NCBI GenBank assembly: GCA_951802195.1
Contig: OX637622.1
Location: forward strand, 868,001-932,000
From: Tausonia pullulans
Lineage: Eukaryota > Basidiomycota > Tremellomycetes > Cystofilobasidiales > Mrakiaceae
Reading direction: 5' to 3'
Length of the DNA: 64,000 nucleotides
The notes below the pieces were generated by a model that was given only the letters and a program-made list of their open reading frames with translations, was not told where the DNA came from and made no database searches. Positions 30,891 through 41,407 of this stretch are shown here, one piece after another. Within the stretch, counting starts at the first letter, position 1. Every line of letters begins with the position of its first letter. The translations under genes were made by a program, and so were the position numbers.

Positions 30891-33206
30891 TTACCGCCGG
30901 GGTTGAGACCGTGTCTGGGAGAGCTGATCGTGCTGGTCAATGAGGTCCATCTGCGAGTTCTCCACTTCCCACGAGTCCGATTCGGAGTGCTGGCGGGAGG
31001 GAGGGAAGCTGGTTAGAGGAGCATAAGACGAGAAGACAGAGGGCAGATGCTCTCACCTTGAGCCCATCCTCAATGTCGTCAGGGACCGACTTGCGCCAGT
31101 GGCTTTCGTCAGCACCGTCGTACGTCTGGTAAGAGATCTCCTTTGATGTCATTTAAGATCATTCAGCTTACAGTCGGCGGAGAAAGAAAAGGAAGGGCAG
31201 GAGAACTCACAGAAGGAACAGCGATCCCCTGCTCGAACTCCGGGTCGTTGATCTCGAAGTGGGTGACCTGCTCCCGGTGGATCTGGACTCCTCCGTGTTG
31301 GCTTTCTGCACCAGCGCCTTTCTTTGACCCCCCCCGGCCGCCGAAGTTAGAGCGCCCACGACCACCAGAGACGTCTCCAAGCGCAAGTGCATTGGAGGAT
31401 CGTATGCGGCCGGAAGACGTTTGGGACTCGCGCGCGAGCGAGTCGCGCATGTTGAGATTGGAGAGCATAGTAAGCGTGTAGAGCCGGCCGAATGTGATGG
31501 TGAAGAAGACGGCGATGTTTTCGTGAGGCTTGATCCTGTAGGCAATGACGGAGGAGATGGCCCACGCAGCAGTGATGGATCTGAAGAAAGACGAGTAAGG
31601 ATAGGAAGGATAGGAAAGTTGAGAAGGGGAAAGCAGTGATGCGAGTCTCACCCATTGCGAAGAGAAGAAATGATGAGTCGACGGATGAGGTTGCCAGTTG
31701 CCTGGAAGTCAGATGTCGACTTCATAAGGAAATATACGAGCGCGACGGAGATGGTGAGGTCCCTGGCAGGCGGTAGACGGGGTCAGCCCATGGTCTGAGG
31801 TCGTAGAGCATGACGACAATAGAGCTCACGTGGTCGCCGAAGCGATAAGAGCGATATTAGTCTAGTGATAGTGATGGAGGGGGAGTTAGAAGCGCTCGGA
31901 GAGTGATGGGCGACGACGGACTGGCACTACCTACCCAGATTTCAAGCTTGCCTCGCTCAGCAAGGGTATTGTAAACGTTAACGAAAACGGCGAGCCCCAC
32001 AGTTCCGGCCTGCAGAAGAGAATAACCATGAAAGAGCGAGAACAGGCCGTTGTGAATCAGTTAGTCTCCTTGAGGATTCCGACATCGGGGGAAAAGAAGA
32101 AGAAGGTTGGCATGCGCACCACAGCTGTCGAAATCATGAGGCATACCATAGCGAGGACGATTATCGAGACGAGCTGACCTGAGGTCGCCTTGGCCCTGAT
32201 GAGGAGGAGGGACAAGTCAGTCTCCACCACGTTGGGGAAGCAGGTCGCTCAAGGGATCCACGCACAGCTTGTATAACCGGGCAGTGAGGAAGATCTGGCA
32301 GACCGCAGCGGTGATACCTAATATGAGGTGACAAAGATGGGCATCAACATTTGGAATCATCTTCTAGACTACTCTCCCACTCTCGTTCTTCTCCCCGGCA
32401 TCTTCACGGAGGCCGACGAGCCCGACGAGACTGAAGCAATGACTCACCGGTTCCCAAGAGGTGCATCGGCATCGGCCTAGTAGGCACGGAAATGCACATC
32501 AAGAAGACGAGATAACGTGACACAAAGCGGAAGGAGTTTCAGAGATCTTTTGTACCCGATGCCCGAACTAGAGGGCGGGGGTGGCATACGCACCAGGGGG
32601 AAGTGATCACAAAAGCGACATCGCCCCAGTGGGTGATGCAGAAGAGGTAGACAGCCGCCAAGCTGGCGATGACGGAGACGATGTCACCTAGGAGGGCGAC
32701 GATGATGCAGATCTGGTTGAAGAGGCTGTCGGTGCCTGGAGGATACCGCCGAAAGTACTTGGCAGTTTGCCAGATTCTGAGGCGCGCGGCGGAGCGAGGC
32801 ACGAGATGAATCCATGAGAATCAGTTTATGAAAGAACTGAAGAGGGCGGGTGAAAGAAGAAAGGTCGTTCGGGAATTATTGGCTCCGATGAGGATAGAGG
32901 GGTGATTGGTTGGTGATCATCTCCGCCTGCCCAAGCGAACATCGCGAGACCGCGCAAGTGTTCGAGGAAGAAGCATCTGTGAAACCAAGGGTGGACGTAC
33001 TCATTGGTGAAGAGAGACGAGTTGAGGAACGAGGCGATGACAAGAACACCCAGCGTGTTGTCCACTTTGATACATGAAGAAGTTAGCCCTCGGCTAACGA
33101 ATAGAAGCGGAAAGTAAAGCGGACAGGGAAGCAAGCGAAGCGCAAGCGGAAAGGCAGACGCAAGAGGAAGGGGCTGTAACGCACAAGAACTGACAGCCGG
33201 CGCCAT
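30891..33206 (-). CDS. DUF6534-type seven-helix membrane protein
   Basis: Twelve exons, complement(30891..30989, 31057..31140, 31211..31580, 31652..31762, 31831..31862, 31935..32009, 32120..32195, 32266..32317, 32448..32476, 32594..32776, 33001..33064, 33191..33206); 396 residues, all phases closing. Several hydrophobic helices (LGVLVIASFLNSSLF, ICIIVALLGDIVSVIASLA, SIIVLAMVCLMISTAV, LTISVALVYFL) precede the diagnostic segment KSTSDFQATGNLIRRLI and SITAAWAISSVIAY, ending YTLTMLSNLNMR. This is the layout of DUF6534, a family abundant in basidiomycetes and without known function. The cytosolic tail of about 150 residues is Gly/Ser-rich, then acidic (HSESDSWEVENSQMD). The 16-nt first exon is the weakest part. 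Confidence 0.75.
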
Positions 33207-35442
33207 GATTGGATAGAGGAAGCCGGGAATGGATGGAGCGCCGAGAAAAGGAAAAAGAAAGGAGCGAAGCGAGCGTGTAGTATTGTACGGAAAGGTCTGC
33301 CTGATCTGAGCGCCGATGGATGTTGAGCAGAAAACTGAGAAAGTGAGGGCAAGGGTTGTGGTTGGAAGATTGAAAACGAGGCAAAGGCGGAACCGGCGGA
33401 CCAGAGGAGAGTGAAGGTAAAGGGGTATAAGAATGGGGGCGCCCACGGGGTCGGTTGATGTCGTACTCAACTGCTTCCTCCTCAAAGCCCCACGAGGCCC
33501 TGTTTTATCTCCTTTCCCTTCGATCAAGGATCTTTCTCATTCCCCGGGGCTACGCCGGCCCGGGATATACTTCAAACACTCAAACTTCCGCGCAAAGGGA
33601 GCCGAGAGAGGGCCAAGGGGCAAGGGATTTCAATGATGTGAGGGCAAACTCTCCGAAGTGGACCAAGCACAAAACCTAATGAAGGACGGGAAGGGCCCAA
33701 GGCCCTCTCTCTGCCCTTTCTCTGTCCTCTCTCTGGGTCTTCCTTCTCGTGTTTTCTTCCTCGTATAGTTTTTTTAGCCTTTGCCTGGTCGGGAGTCACG
33801 TGCTGCGCACGTTCAGTCGCCGGTAAAGGCCGGTCCCGCTACCTACCCGCCTTCGCCTTGTCGACCTCCGTGGCTTCCTTTAATTCTTTCCTCGCTAGCG
33901 GGGGACATCGCCGCCCGTCGCTCTCGGGGGGGAGAGGGGTTACGAAAGACCCCAGACTGTGAGCTTGTGCGGTCAAAAGAGTTGCTTGCCATTGACCAAT
34001 CAATAATCCTCAACACCGGCGCGCCATCGACCTGATGGAGTCACGTGTCGGTCGTCACTCTTCAGGTGAAGGCGAGTCTGCCAGCGTCCCAATGTGTGAT
34101 ATATCAAAGCCTAGGCCACCTTGGTAAATCGGCACAGTCGAGGGACGTGGACGTCGACAAAGAGCTGCCATTATCTCGGCATGAATGACGGGCTTAAGCC
34201 TTGTCCCCACTCTTTTGTTGCTGGAGTCGTGGGGCAGCCGGGTGCAGTAGGTACTAGACAGACGAGAGGGTTCATCCGCGGGCGATGATTGGATGTTGAT
34301 GCGCAGCGACTGCAAGCGAGACAGACAAAGAAAAAAAAACCCCGCACGCACCCCTTCGTGTGAACGAGGTCTGAGCTCGTCGGTGTCGAGAGATGCGCTT
34401 GTTTTTTGCCATTACTCCCGATTTACAAGGCTTTGTCTCCGTGGTGAACCCCTCCCACGTTTCTGCTCATTTACCCTTGACGAAGTTAGCAGACGCCTAG
34501 TCCTTACTAGAGTACACCTCATTATCTAACTCCAAACTTGTCTCACGCTCATGCCCGCAACAGATTGGGAGCAACTACATTATCCTGGATAGAAAGTTGA
34601 AATTGTGTGCCTCTCGGACGGTAGGATCAGGGAGAAAGGGAGCAAGATCGATGATCATCGACACCCAGCAGATCGATCCTCGCCATCGGCGGCCACCGGC
34701 GGCCACCGGTGAATTGGAGAGAAACCAATCGCATACATAGAACGTCCAGAGTATCCGAGCGCGAGCGAGCTACGTCTACGAACTAACGAACAGCTTGACT
34801 GTACGTTTCGCTCCACTAGTCGAAGCATGGCAACTGACCTCCTTATCTTGTATTCCTCACGCGTGCTTTGACGAGGAGTGAAGAGGTGGAAACTGTACCA
34901 GGAGATTCCAATCTCAGCGAGCGGCAAGGCTCAATCAAACAAGCGGGGAAAGGAGGATGCACGCGCACTTCCTGGTTGCGAACGTCAACGCTGCGCTCGC
35001 ACCGCCGCAGACCGCTTTTCTTCTCCGTTAGAAAACTCGAAAGGCGATCCTGAGAAGAAAGTGGCATGTCTCGATAGTTGCTTGCCAAATAGCTCTTCAA
35101 GAAGGACCAACGTCGTTCGGGAGCCACACTTCGGGCGGCGAACGGGTTTTGAGTACCAGAGCTCTCATGAGAACTTGAGCTGTGTACTGCTCTAGAGTGA
35201 GTCGTGTAAAAGCTTGTTCGCCTTAAGGAATCGCCAACTCTGATTTGAGGCCAGCTTGCGAGCAGTCAGCCTGTCGAGCTGTTGGGCTGAAGACGTCGAC
35301 AAGTTGAGTCCAACTCGGCGGACCTGGCCCGGGGTGAGCGGCGCGGGATTCCGCTTCTCTCACTCACACCTTCTACCTTTTACCTCGACCACCTTCTCCT
35401 GACCCCGACCGAGACTTCGTCGTTCCACCCGCCTGCTCCGCC
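33207..35442. other. Long divergent intergenic region, DUF6534 gene / MIA40
   Basis: 2236 bp. No frame combines family similarity with plausible splicing, and I found no tRNA-like fold or transposon. A short direct repeat CGGCGGCCAC occurs twice in tandem near 34686. It must hold two promoters; an unrecognised non-coding transcript cannot be excluded. Confidence 0.4.
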
Positions 35443-36557
35443 ATGTTTGCCGCTCCCAGGCTCGCCCTTTCCGCCATCGCGGCTGCTCCAAGGCCCTCCC
35501 TCGCCCGCTCCATCGGGTCCCTCCCGGCCTTTCAACGCGCTGAGGGCGTCCGCCAGGCTCGTCTCCGATACTGGTCTCGAATGGGTTACGTTGCCGGTAT
35601 CGCCACCGGTGCCCTTGCCGTGGGATCATACTTCGCGTACCGGGCCTTTGATCCACCGCTGTACCTGGAGCAGCCGGCCTACATCCGTGGGTTTACTCAC
35701 TCGCTTGTTCAGCAGCTGTGCGTCCAATGAGCCTCGCGCGCTGACCAAACGTTCTTTCTGTCTGTTGGCGACGTGTATTCTGTGGTCTGCCTCTCTTTCA
35801 TTTTCGCGCCCACGCTCGAGGGACCTCAGCCAAGGAGAAGCCTGCACCAGCTAAGACGGAGAGCGCGCCCGTGGAGCCGCACGCCGTGCAGGGTGACGCG
35901 TCGACCGAGGAGTCGGCCGGCGGCGACCAGAGCCAGGCCGCCGCGTATAACGAGGAGACGGGAGAGATCAACTGGGACTGCCCCGTACGTCTTTGCTCTC
36001 AATGTAATGCCCTTCAAGGGCATTCCAGGGACGATGCGACGCGTGCGGAAGCCGTCGCTGCCGTGCTTGCTCCCAGGCCGTCGTCTCGGTTGTTCCCGCG
36101 TTCGCTGACTGATCCTGTCCCAACCCATTATCTTCTCCTTCTATGCTCTCGGTCGACTTGTTCTTATGCGAGTCATCAGTGCCTCGGTGGCATGGCCCAC
36201 GGACCCTGTGGTCCTCAGTTCCGGGAGGCATTCTCATGCTTCGTCCACTCTGAGGAGGAGCCTAAGGGTGTCGACTGCGTCGAGAAGTTCAAGAACATGC
36301 AGGATTGCTTCCGGCAACACCCTGAGCTCTACGGCGAGAGTGGGTTCCGGTGTCCTCTCTGTTTCCTGGGCTCAGACTTACTGACGGTTTCATCTTGTGT
36401 CCTCGTGCCCGCAGCCGACATCGAGGACGATGAGCCGGAGCAGGCTCTCACTGGCCTTGAGGAGCAGGCCCTCAAAGAGGGTGCCTTTGACGGCGACGAC
36501 GAGCTCCTCAAAGCTGTATACGCTGCGCTCGAAGACAAGAAGGAGGAATCCCAGTGA
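35443..36557 (+). CDS. MIA40: MIA40, mitochondrial intermembrane-space import oxidoreductase
   Basis: Four exons: 35443..35686, 35830..35984, 36180..36339, 36415..36557; 233 residues. The basic, Ala/Arg-rich N-terminus is a mitochondrial presequence, followed by a membrane anchor ([17 protein letters not shown], about residues 48-65), as in fungal Mia40. The catalytic CPC is formed across an intron: exon 2 ends in DCP and exon 3 begins CLGGMAHG. Two CX9C motifs follow, [11 protein letters not shown] and [11 protein letters not shown], the CHCH fold that binds incoming substrates. The C-terminus is acidic. Mia40 oxidises small cysteine-rich proteins during import, with Erv1 re-oxidising it. 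A linker rich in Ala/Glu separates the anchor from the CHCH domain. Confidence 0.93.
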
Positions 36558-37117
36558 GGATTGTCCTGAAGAGGGTTGGGGTTTACCGGCGCGCGCTTCT
36601 GCGAATGTTGGCCTAAAAGAGCAGATCATGTCTTTGGAACTGGTGCTAATGCCATCCATACAGGAATGTTAGACTGCGAGCTTGTCAGTTGTAATTGGGT
36701 GCAGATGTGGCGCTCGATGAGTTTGTGTGCGCCATGAGGCGTGGGCGATGAATCGTATCAATGAAGCAAGCTACAAGGGGGTTCTGTCGATACAAACACC
36801 ACCCTGTCAACTTGTAAGATTCCAGCTGTTGTTTGAGACTTTGTACTGAAGGTGCCGAGAACATCGCGTCAACGCTGTCACGATGTCAGCGTTTCATCGA
36901 TCCAATGTTTATTGCTTCTTATGGACTATACTGTTCCTTCGTCCTTCGTTCTCAAAGTTTTATCTTGTACCCTTCTTGGACTCTCTACAGGTCTTCTCCA
37001 GAGCGATTAGAGCCATACGCTACGCCTTGTCAGATGTCTCGGGCGTAGCCGAAGCGAACTCACCTCTCCGGATGGAAGTCCGTCCAGCTCATTGCCCTCT
37101 TTTGACCTCGAACCACG
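36558..37117. other. Intergenic region, MIA40 / flavin oxidase
   Basis: 560 bp between tandem genes: 3' UTR of MIA40 and promoter of the oxidase. Nothing else is recognised. Confidence 0.45.
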
Positions 37118-39335
37118 ATGTCCCCTTCTACGCCAGACTCGCCACCTACTTCCTGCCTCTCAGCACTCTTGGACTTCGTATTCGGAGGCGGCCCCTCTCA
37201 GCAGCATCTGGCCACCTCGTCGGACAGTAATAGCAGCAACTTCTCGACGGACAAGAAGACCGCCGCCCCGACCATGACCTCCTCGTCCTACCCGACCAAC
37301 GAGAAGGAGGAGGCCGTCGTGCCGCTCACCAAGACCTCCCGGATCCTCATCGTCGGCGGAGGGGGCACCATGGGCTCCTCGGCCGCCCTCCACCTTGCTC
37401 GACGAGGCTATACCGACGTGACGATCCTTGACCAATTCCCCATCCCGAGCGCCCAGTCCGCTGGTTTTGATCTCAACAAGGTACTAGCCAACAACGCTGC
37501 TCCAGTCATCGACGATGGCTGAGTATCCCCTTGCGCCAGATTGCGGGAGGAGGTGGGGACACCAGCCTCAGAGGCGAGCTCATGCAAGAGATCATGAAGT
37601 GAGCGAGATCACGTCTCATTTTTTCTGTTTGTCCCTCCGCCTCACGTCTGCCTGGCTCCCTAGACGCTGGCGTACCGACCCGGTCTTCTCGCCGTACTAC
37701 CACGAGGTCGGTCGCGTCACAGGGGCTCACTCGTCACCGGAGAAGATCGCAGCCCTTCGAGAGCGCTACGACCGCTCGCAAAGGGAAGGCTGGGGCGTCG
37801 GCTATGAGTGGCTCGATGACGAGGAGGCCATCGTTACCAGGATACCCCAGCTCAAGGGAGGTGATCTGAAGGTGTGGGGATGCGTCCGTTCTTGGGATCA
37901 TTGCTTCTCTTGACTGACAAGCCTTACTCCTTCAGAATTGGAAGGGGTCAGTCTGTCTGTCTCCCCTGTAACATCGCTCTGCATTCAAAACTGAATAACC
38001 GACGAGCATCCTGTCAGTCTCTGGGTGCCCGACAGCGGGTGGGTTGCGGCCAAGGACACAATCGCCTCGGTCGGTCGCGAGCTCGAGCGTCTTGGTGTCA
38101 AAATGCACTTTGGGCCGTGAATGCTGGTGTCTAAACGCTCTAAGGGTCTTCCTCCGATGCTAACGGTCTACATCTCTTCAGTTCCGGCACCTTCTCTAAA
38201 CCTATCCTCTCCGCGTCCGGCAAGACATGCACGGGTGTCGTCTGCGCGGATGACACCCGGTACGAAGCCGACCGGGTGATCATGGCATGTGGGGCTTGGA
38301 CGCCAGCGCTCATTGATCTCAAAGGGCAGTGCGTGTCCAAGGTGAGCAAGCACTCGAACTGGAAAGCTAGTGAATGGCTTCCGACTGACGCCGCTTGGAT
38401 TACAAGTGCTGGGTGCTTGCTCACCTTCAGCTCACGCCCGAAGAGTACGAGAAGTGGAAAGGCGTACCTGTCCTCTATCACGGCGACCTCGGCTTCTTCA
38501 TCGAGCCGCGGGCAGAGACACACATCATGAAGGTACGCCGACAGCTAGCCATTGTTTTTGAAATTAACGCCTATATTCTCCCCTAGCTCTGCAATGAGTT
38601 CCCCGGTTACGTGGGTGCCTGTTTTTGGTCTACATCTCTCCGTTTCTCTGAGTTGATGTAGTTGTTTCTTTCATATTAGACCCGCATACTCCCGGACCAG
38701 AAACCCTTTGGCGCTTCCTCTCCTGCCCCACTCTCGGTCCCTCGCTCGCACGCGGTCCACCCGACGGATTCGATGCCTGAGGAGGGCCTGAACGACATTA
38801 AGCGTCTCATCAAGACGCTCCTACCGGAGTTTGAGGGTCGCGAACTCATCGATCCCAAGATGTGTTGGTGCACTGGTAGGTGCCCGGACAATCATATCGC
38901 CTCTCAAGCTGTTGTTGACTCGAAATAACAGACACCGCGGACGCCGAATGGTTGTTCTGCGAAGACCCCCGCTGGAAGGGCCTATACCTTGCCACGGGCG
39001 ACTCGGGGTGGGTGATGAATCATCGACGGCCGTAACGTCCAGACATCTAATTCGTGTTCTCGATGCAGGCACTCATTCCACACGATCCCTTACGTCGGAA
39101 GTGAGATCGCCGACATGCTCGAAGGCAAGGTGTGTGGCCCACTCTCACTCCTTTTCCCTCCAAACACCTGCTGATGTGCATCAACCGATTATTACAGCTC
39201 TCAAAGGAGAAGCGTAAGGCCTGGGGCTGGCGACCGGGTCACGGCGACCCTGATGGCACTGGAAGGGAGGGTCCGCCGCCGAAGGACTTGGATGAGGTTC
39301 CTGGATGGAACCACGGCGATGAGGGGCAGGTCTGA
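37118..39335 (+). CDS. FAD-dependent amine oxidase (sarcosine/fructosyl amino acid oxidase family)
   Basis: Twelve exons: 37118..37480, 37540..37598, 37664..37871, 37935..37945, 38018..38116, 38182..38341, 38407..38532, 38587..38610, 38680..38875, 38932..39007, 39069..39129, 39198..39335; 506 residues. The FAD-binding Rossmann motif is ILIVGGGGTMGSSAALHLA followed by acidic VTILD. SAGFDLNK and DPVFSPYYHEVG are typical of fructosyl amino acid and saccharopine oxidases. Near the C-terminus KMCWCTDTADAEW holds the Cys expected to bind FAD covalently, and LATGDSGHSFHTIP closes the FAD site. Such enzymes oxidise a secondary amine with O2, releasing H2O2. The substrate cannot be read from sequence. 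No PTS1 is seen (ends GQV). A second Met at 37274 would drop a poorly conserved 52-residue leader. Exon 4 is only 11 nt. Confidence 0.85.
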
Positions 39336-39589
39336 GTGGGAGCAAGAACTGGGGCTGTGGCTTGAACCATAGCTTGACAATGAATGGAGATAAGGATCAG
39401 GGCAGCAAGCCCAGTGAAGTAAGTAGGAAGATCATTATCAGGTTCAAGTTGACACAGGACTAATCACTGTAGGTCATCACCTTAGGTGGGAATTCGTGAG
39501 AACAAGACGGAAAGTCTTTTAAAGCAAGGAGTTTCCATCTCACCCCATCCCAGCCTCCCATAGGGAGAACACAGGATGACGCGACAAGG
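39336..39589. other. Spacer between oxidase stop and U2 snRNA 3' end
   Basis: About 250 bp; 3' UTR of the oxidase and 3' flank of U2. The exact U2 3' end is not fixed. Confidence 0.4.
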
Positions 39590-39792
39590 TCAAGGTGAGG
39601 GAGGTCCCTGACAACACAAGGCTATAGTGCAGCGCCGAGGTCATCATGCCAGCGAGTCGTGCAAGCAGAGGACGCCGCCAGCGGGCAAGGCAAAAAGATG
39701 GAAACCAAAATGGGTCCAGTGGACCCATATAAGTGGTTAAACTTATAAGAACAGATACTACACATGATCTAAGCCAAAAGGCCAGAGAGGAT
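39590..39792 (-). ncRNA. U2 spliceosomal snRNA
   Basis: On the - strand the sequence begins ATCCTCTCTGGCCTTTTGGC, aligning with the U2 5' end, then TTAGATCATGTGTAGTATCT. The latter contains the branch-point recognition element GTAGTA within the nearly invariant U2 core. Stem-loop IIa/b follows: CTTATAAGTTTAACCACTTATA and the perfect hairpin TGGGTCC-ACT-GGACCCA, then an Sm-type site ATCTTTTTG. The 3' part (stems III/IV, loop with CTGCAC) is diverged, so the end near 39590 is approximate; the 5' end at 39792 is firm to a base or two. U2 pairs with the intron branch site in the spliceosome. The gene lies between the oxidase and acyl-CoA synthetase genes and is antisense to both. Confidence 0.9.
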
Positions 39793-41407
39793 GAGGATCA
39801 TCTTGGCCAGCCGAGACTCCTCCTGTATTGAGCCGTACACAGCAACCGTGCCTGGCCATTGGCGCACTTCCCTCTGACCTACCGACCTGACATTGCTTTT
39901 CTCACTGGCCCCGTCTCCACCGCCCTCGCTCGGCAGGCGCGGAAGAGTGTGGGGATGAGCACGAGAAAGCGGGGACGAGAAAGCGCGGGGGAACAAGGAG
40001 AAACAAGGAGAAACAAGGAGAGGCCCAGAGAGGGAGGGAGCAGACGTCGGTGTCCGCCGATTTCCTGCCCTCCATACTCCTGTTCCCTGGCCTAAATACG
40101 AGGACTGACAGGATGACGTCTCCTTCATACAACTGGCTGAATCTGACGGCGTCGGAGCTTCCTATGAGCTGTACAAGCGATCTCAGTACGTCGAAACTCT
40201 TGCCCCCCTCGCGCGACCTCATTTCAGGACCTCCCTCATCACTGACCTTGGTCTGCTCAATGTTTTGGTCCGCTAGATCGCCGTATTTACGACACAATGG
40301 CGATGGTTGTCTCAAGTCCCGACTTTCTTGTTTGTGATCAGCGCGCGCCCAACCACGGCGGCGCGCGCGTGGTGCCTCTGCGGACCGTCTCAGGGAACAA
40401 CCACGTTTGGTCACCAACGCATGTTGGCCTCTGGTATGGCGCCTCTCAATGGTCCCTCTTTGTTGTGCGTCATCTCAATGTTTGAAGTTAAGGTAGTGAG
40501 CAGGAGACTGGTGATGGTCAATGGCCGAGACGGAGAGAGAATCGGCGTCCGGCCCGACTTCCAGATTCGCACGATGACTGTCTTCCATCGAGAAGAGGGT
40601 GTTGTAGAAATTTATAGAACATCACGTTTTTTGGAGGACATTCAAGACGACGAAAGCGAACTGACCATCGTCCTCGTGCACGTGAATGTCCGACTGACTG
40701 ACTCTGATTTTGGACAGCGGCATTCTTGCCATGTCCTAATTCGTGCCTCATCACCCCAGTTTAGGGCATCCTGCTTAAGGCTGGCCAAGCTGCCACACCT
40801 CCACCGTTCGTCCTCAGTCGCTCACAGCCATATCTAAGATACGCAACAGGGGAAAAAGGCCCAGCGTCCTGCCATCAGCTCTGCTCGAGTGATGGCCGGC
40901 CTTCCTTCCTCCCCAAGGCGGCCGCCAGGGCGGACCAAAATGTACTGAAATGGGTTTTGGAACAATCCCAAGTTCGCCAATCATTCACCAGGGATGACTG
41001 ATGAGCTTGCTTCAGTAGAAAACGACGAAGAAGTTCGCCTGGAAGGCGGACGACGCGCGCTTTCGCCCTCGCTCATTCGCGACGTCAATGCCCCAATTTA
41101 CTTTTTGACAAGTCGATCTGGGCAGTGCTGCGAGAACTAGAGAGACTTGAACATGGTCAGAAAGTGGAAGTCCATCATCATCGTCGTCAAGGCTATCCTC
41201 ATTCCCTTCTTCTACCCCACGAAATCTCCGGCTCAAGGTAACCGGTGCCGGCCCCTTCCTTCTTCCCTCGGTCTCCTCCCTCTCCTGAACCCCGACCAAC
41301 AAGGTCACCCAGTCTTCTCTTCCTCCCCGACCACCAACCCGGAGTACACATCTCGTCTCTCCAATCCATACTCTCCTCCACCCCAACCTTTATTTCTCTC
41401 GCCCACC
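39793..41407. other. Intergenic region with U2 promoter and upstream region of the acyl-CoA synthetase
   Basis: About 1.6 kb. It includes the U2 upstream region, a triple AAACAAGGAG repeat (about 39990-40020), the doubtful two-exon frame at 40113-40485 and the synthetase promoter. Nothing else is supported. Confidence 0.4.
40113..40485 (+). CDS. Possible small two-exon gene, unknown
   Basis: Exons 40113..40185 and 40277..40485 would encode 93 residues, with intron donor GTACGT and acceptor CGCTAG, phase 1, 91 bp. The product starts MTSPSYNWLNLTASELPMSC, contains IYDTMAMVVSSPDFLVCDQ and HVWSPTHVGLWYGASQW, and ends LFVVRHLNV. I recognise no family, signal peptide or membrane segment. The only support is the splice site quality and the length of the open frame in a region otherwise without genes. 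An overlapping frame (40307-40837, 176 residues) could instead be coding or extend it through another splice. Treat as provisional. Confidence 0.3.

Noticed and set aside
37118-37273. N-terminal leader of the oxidase as a mitochondrial presequence
   Set aside because: It is Ser/Thr/Pro-rich with acidic residues and not amphipathic; a downstream start is as likely.
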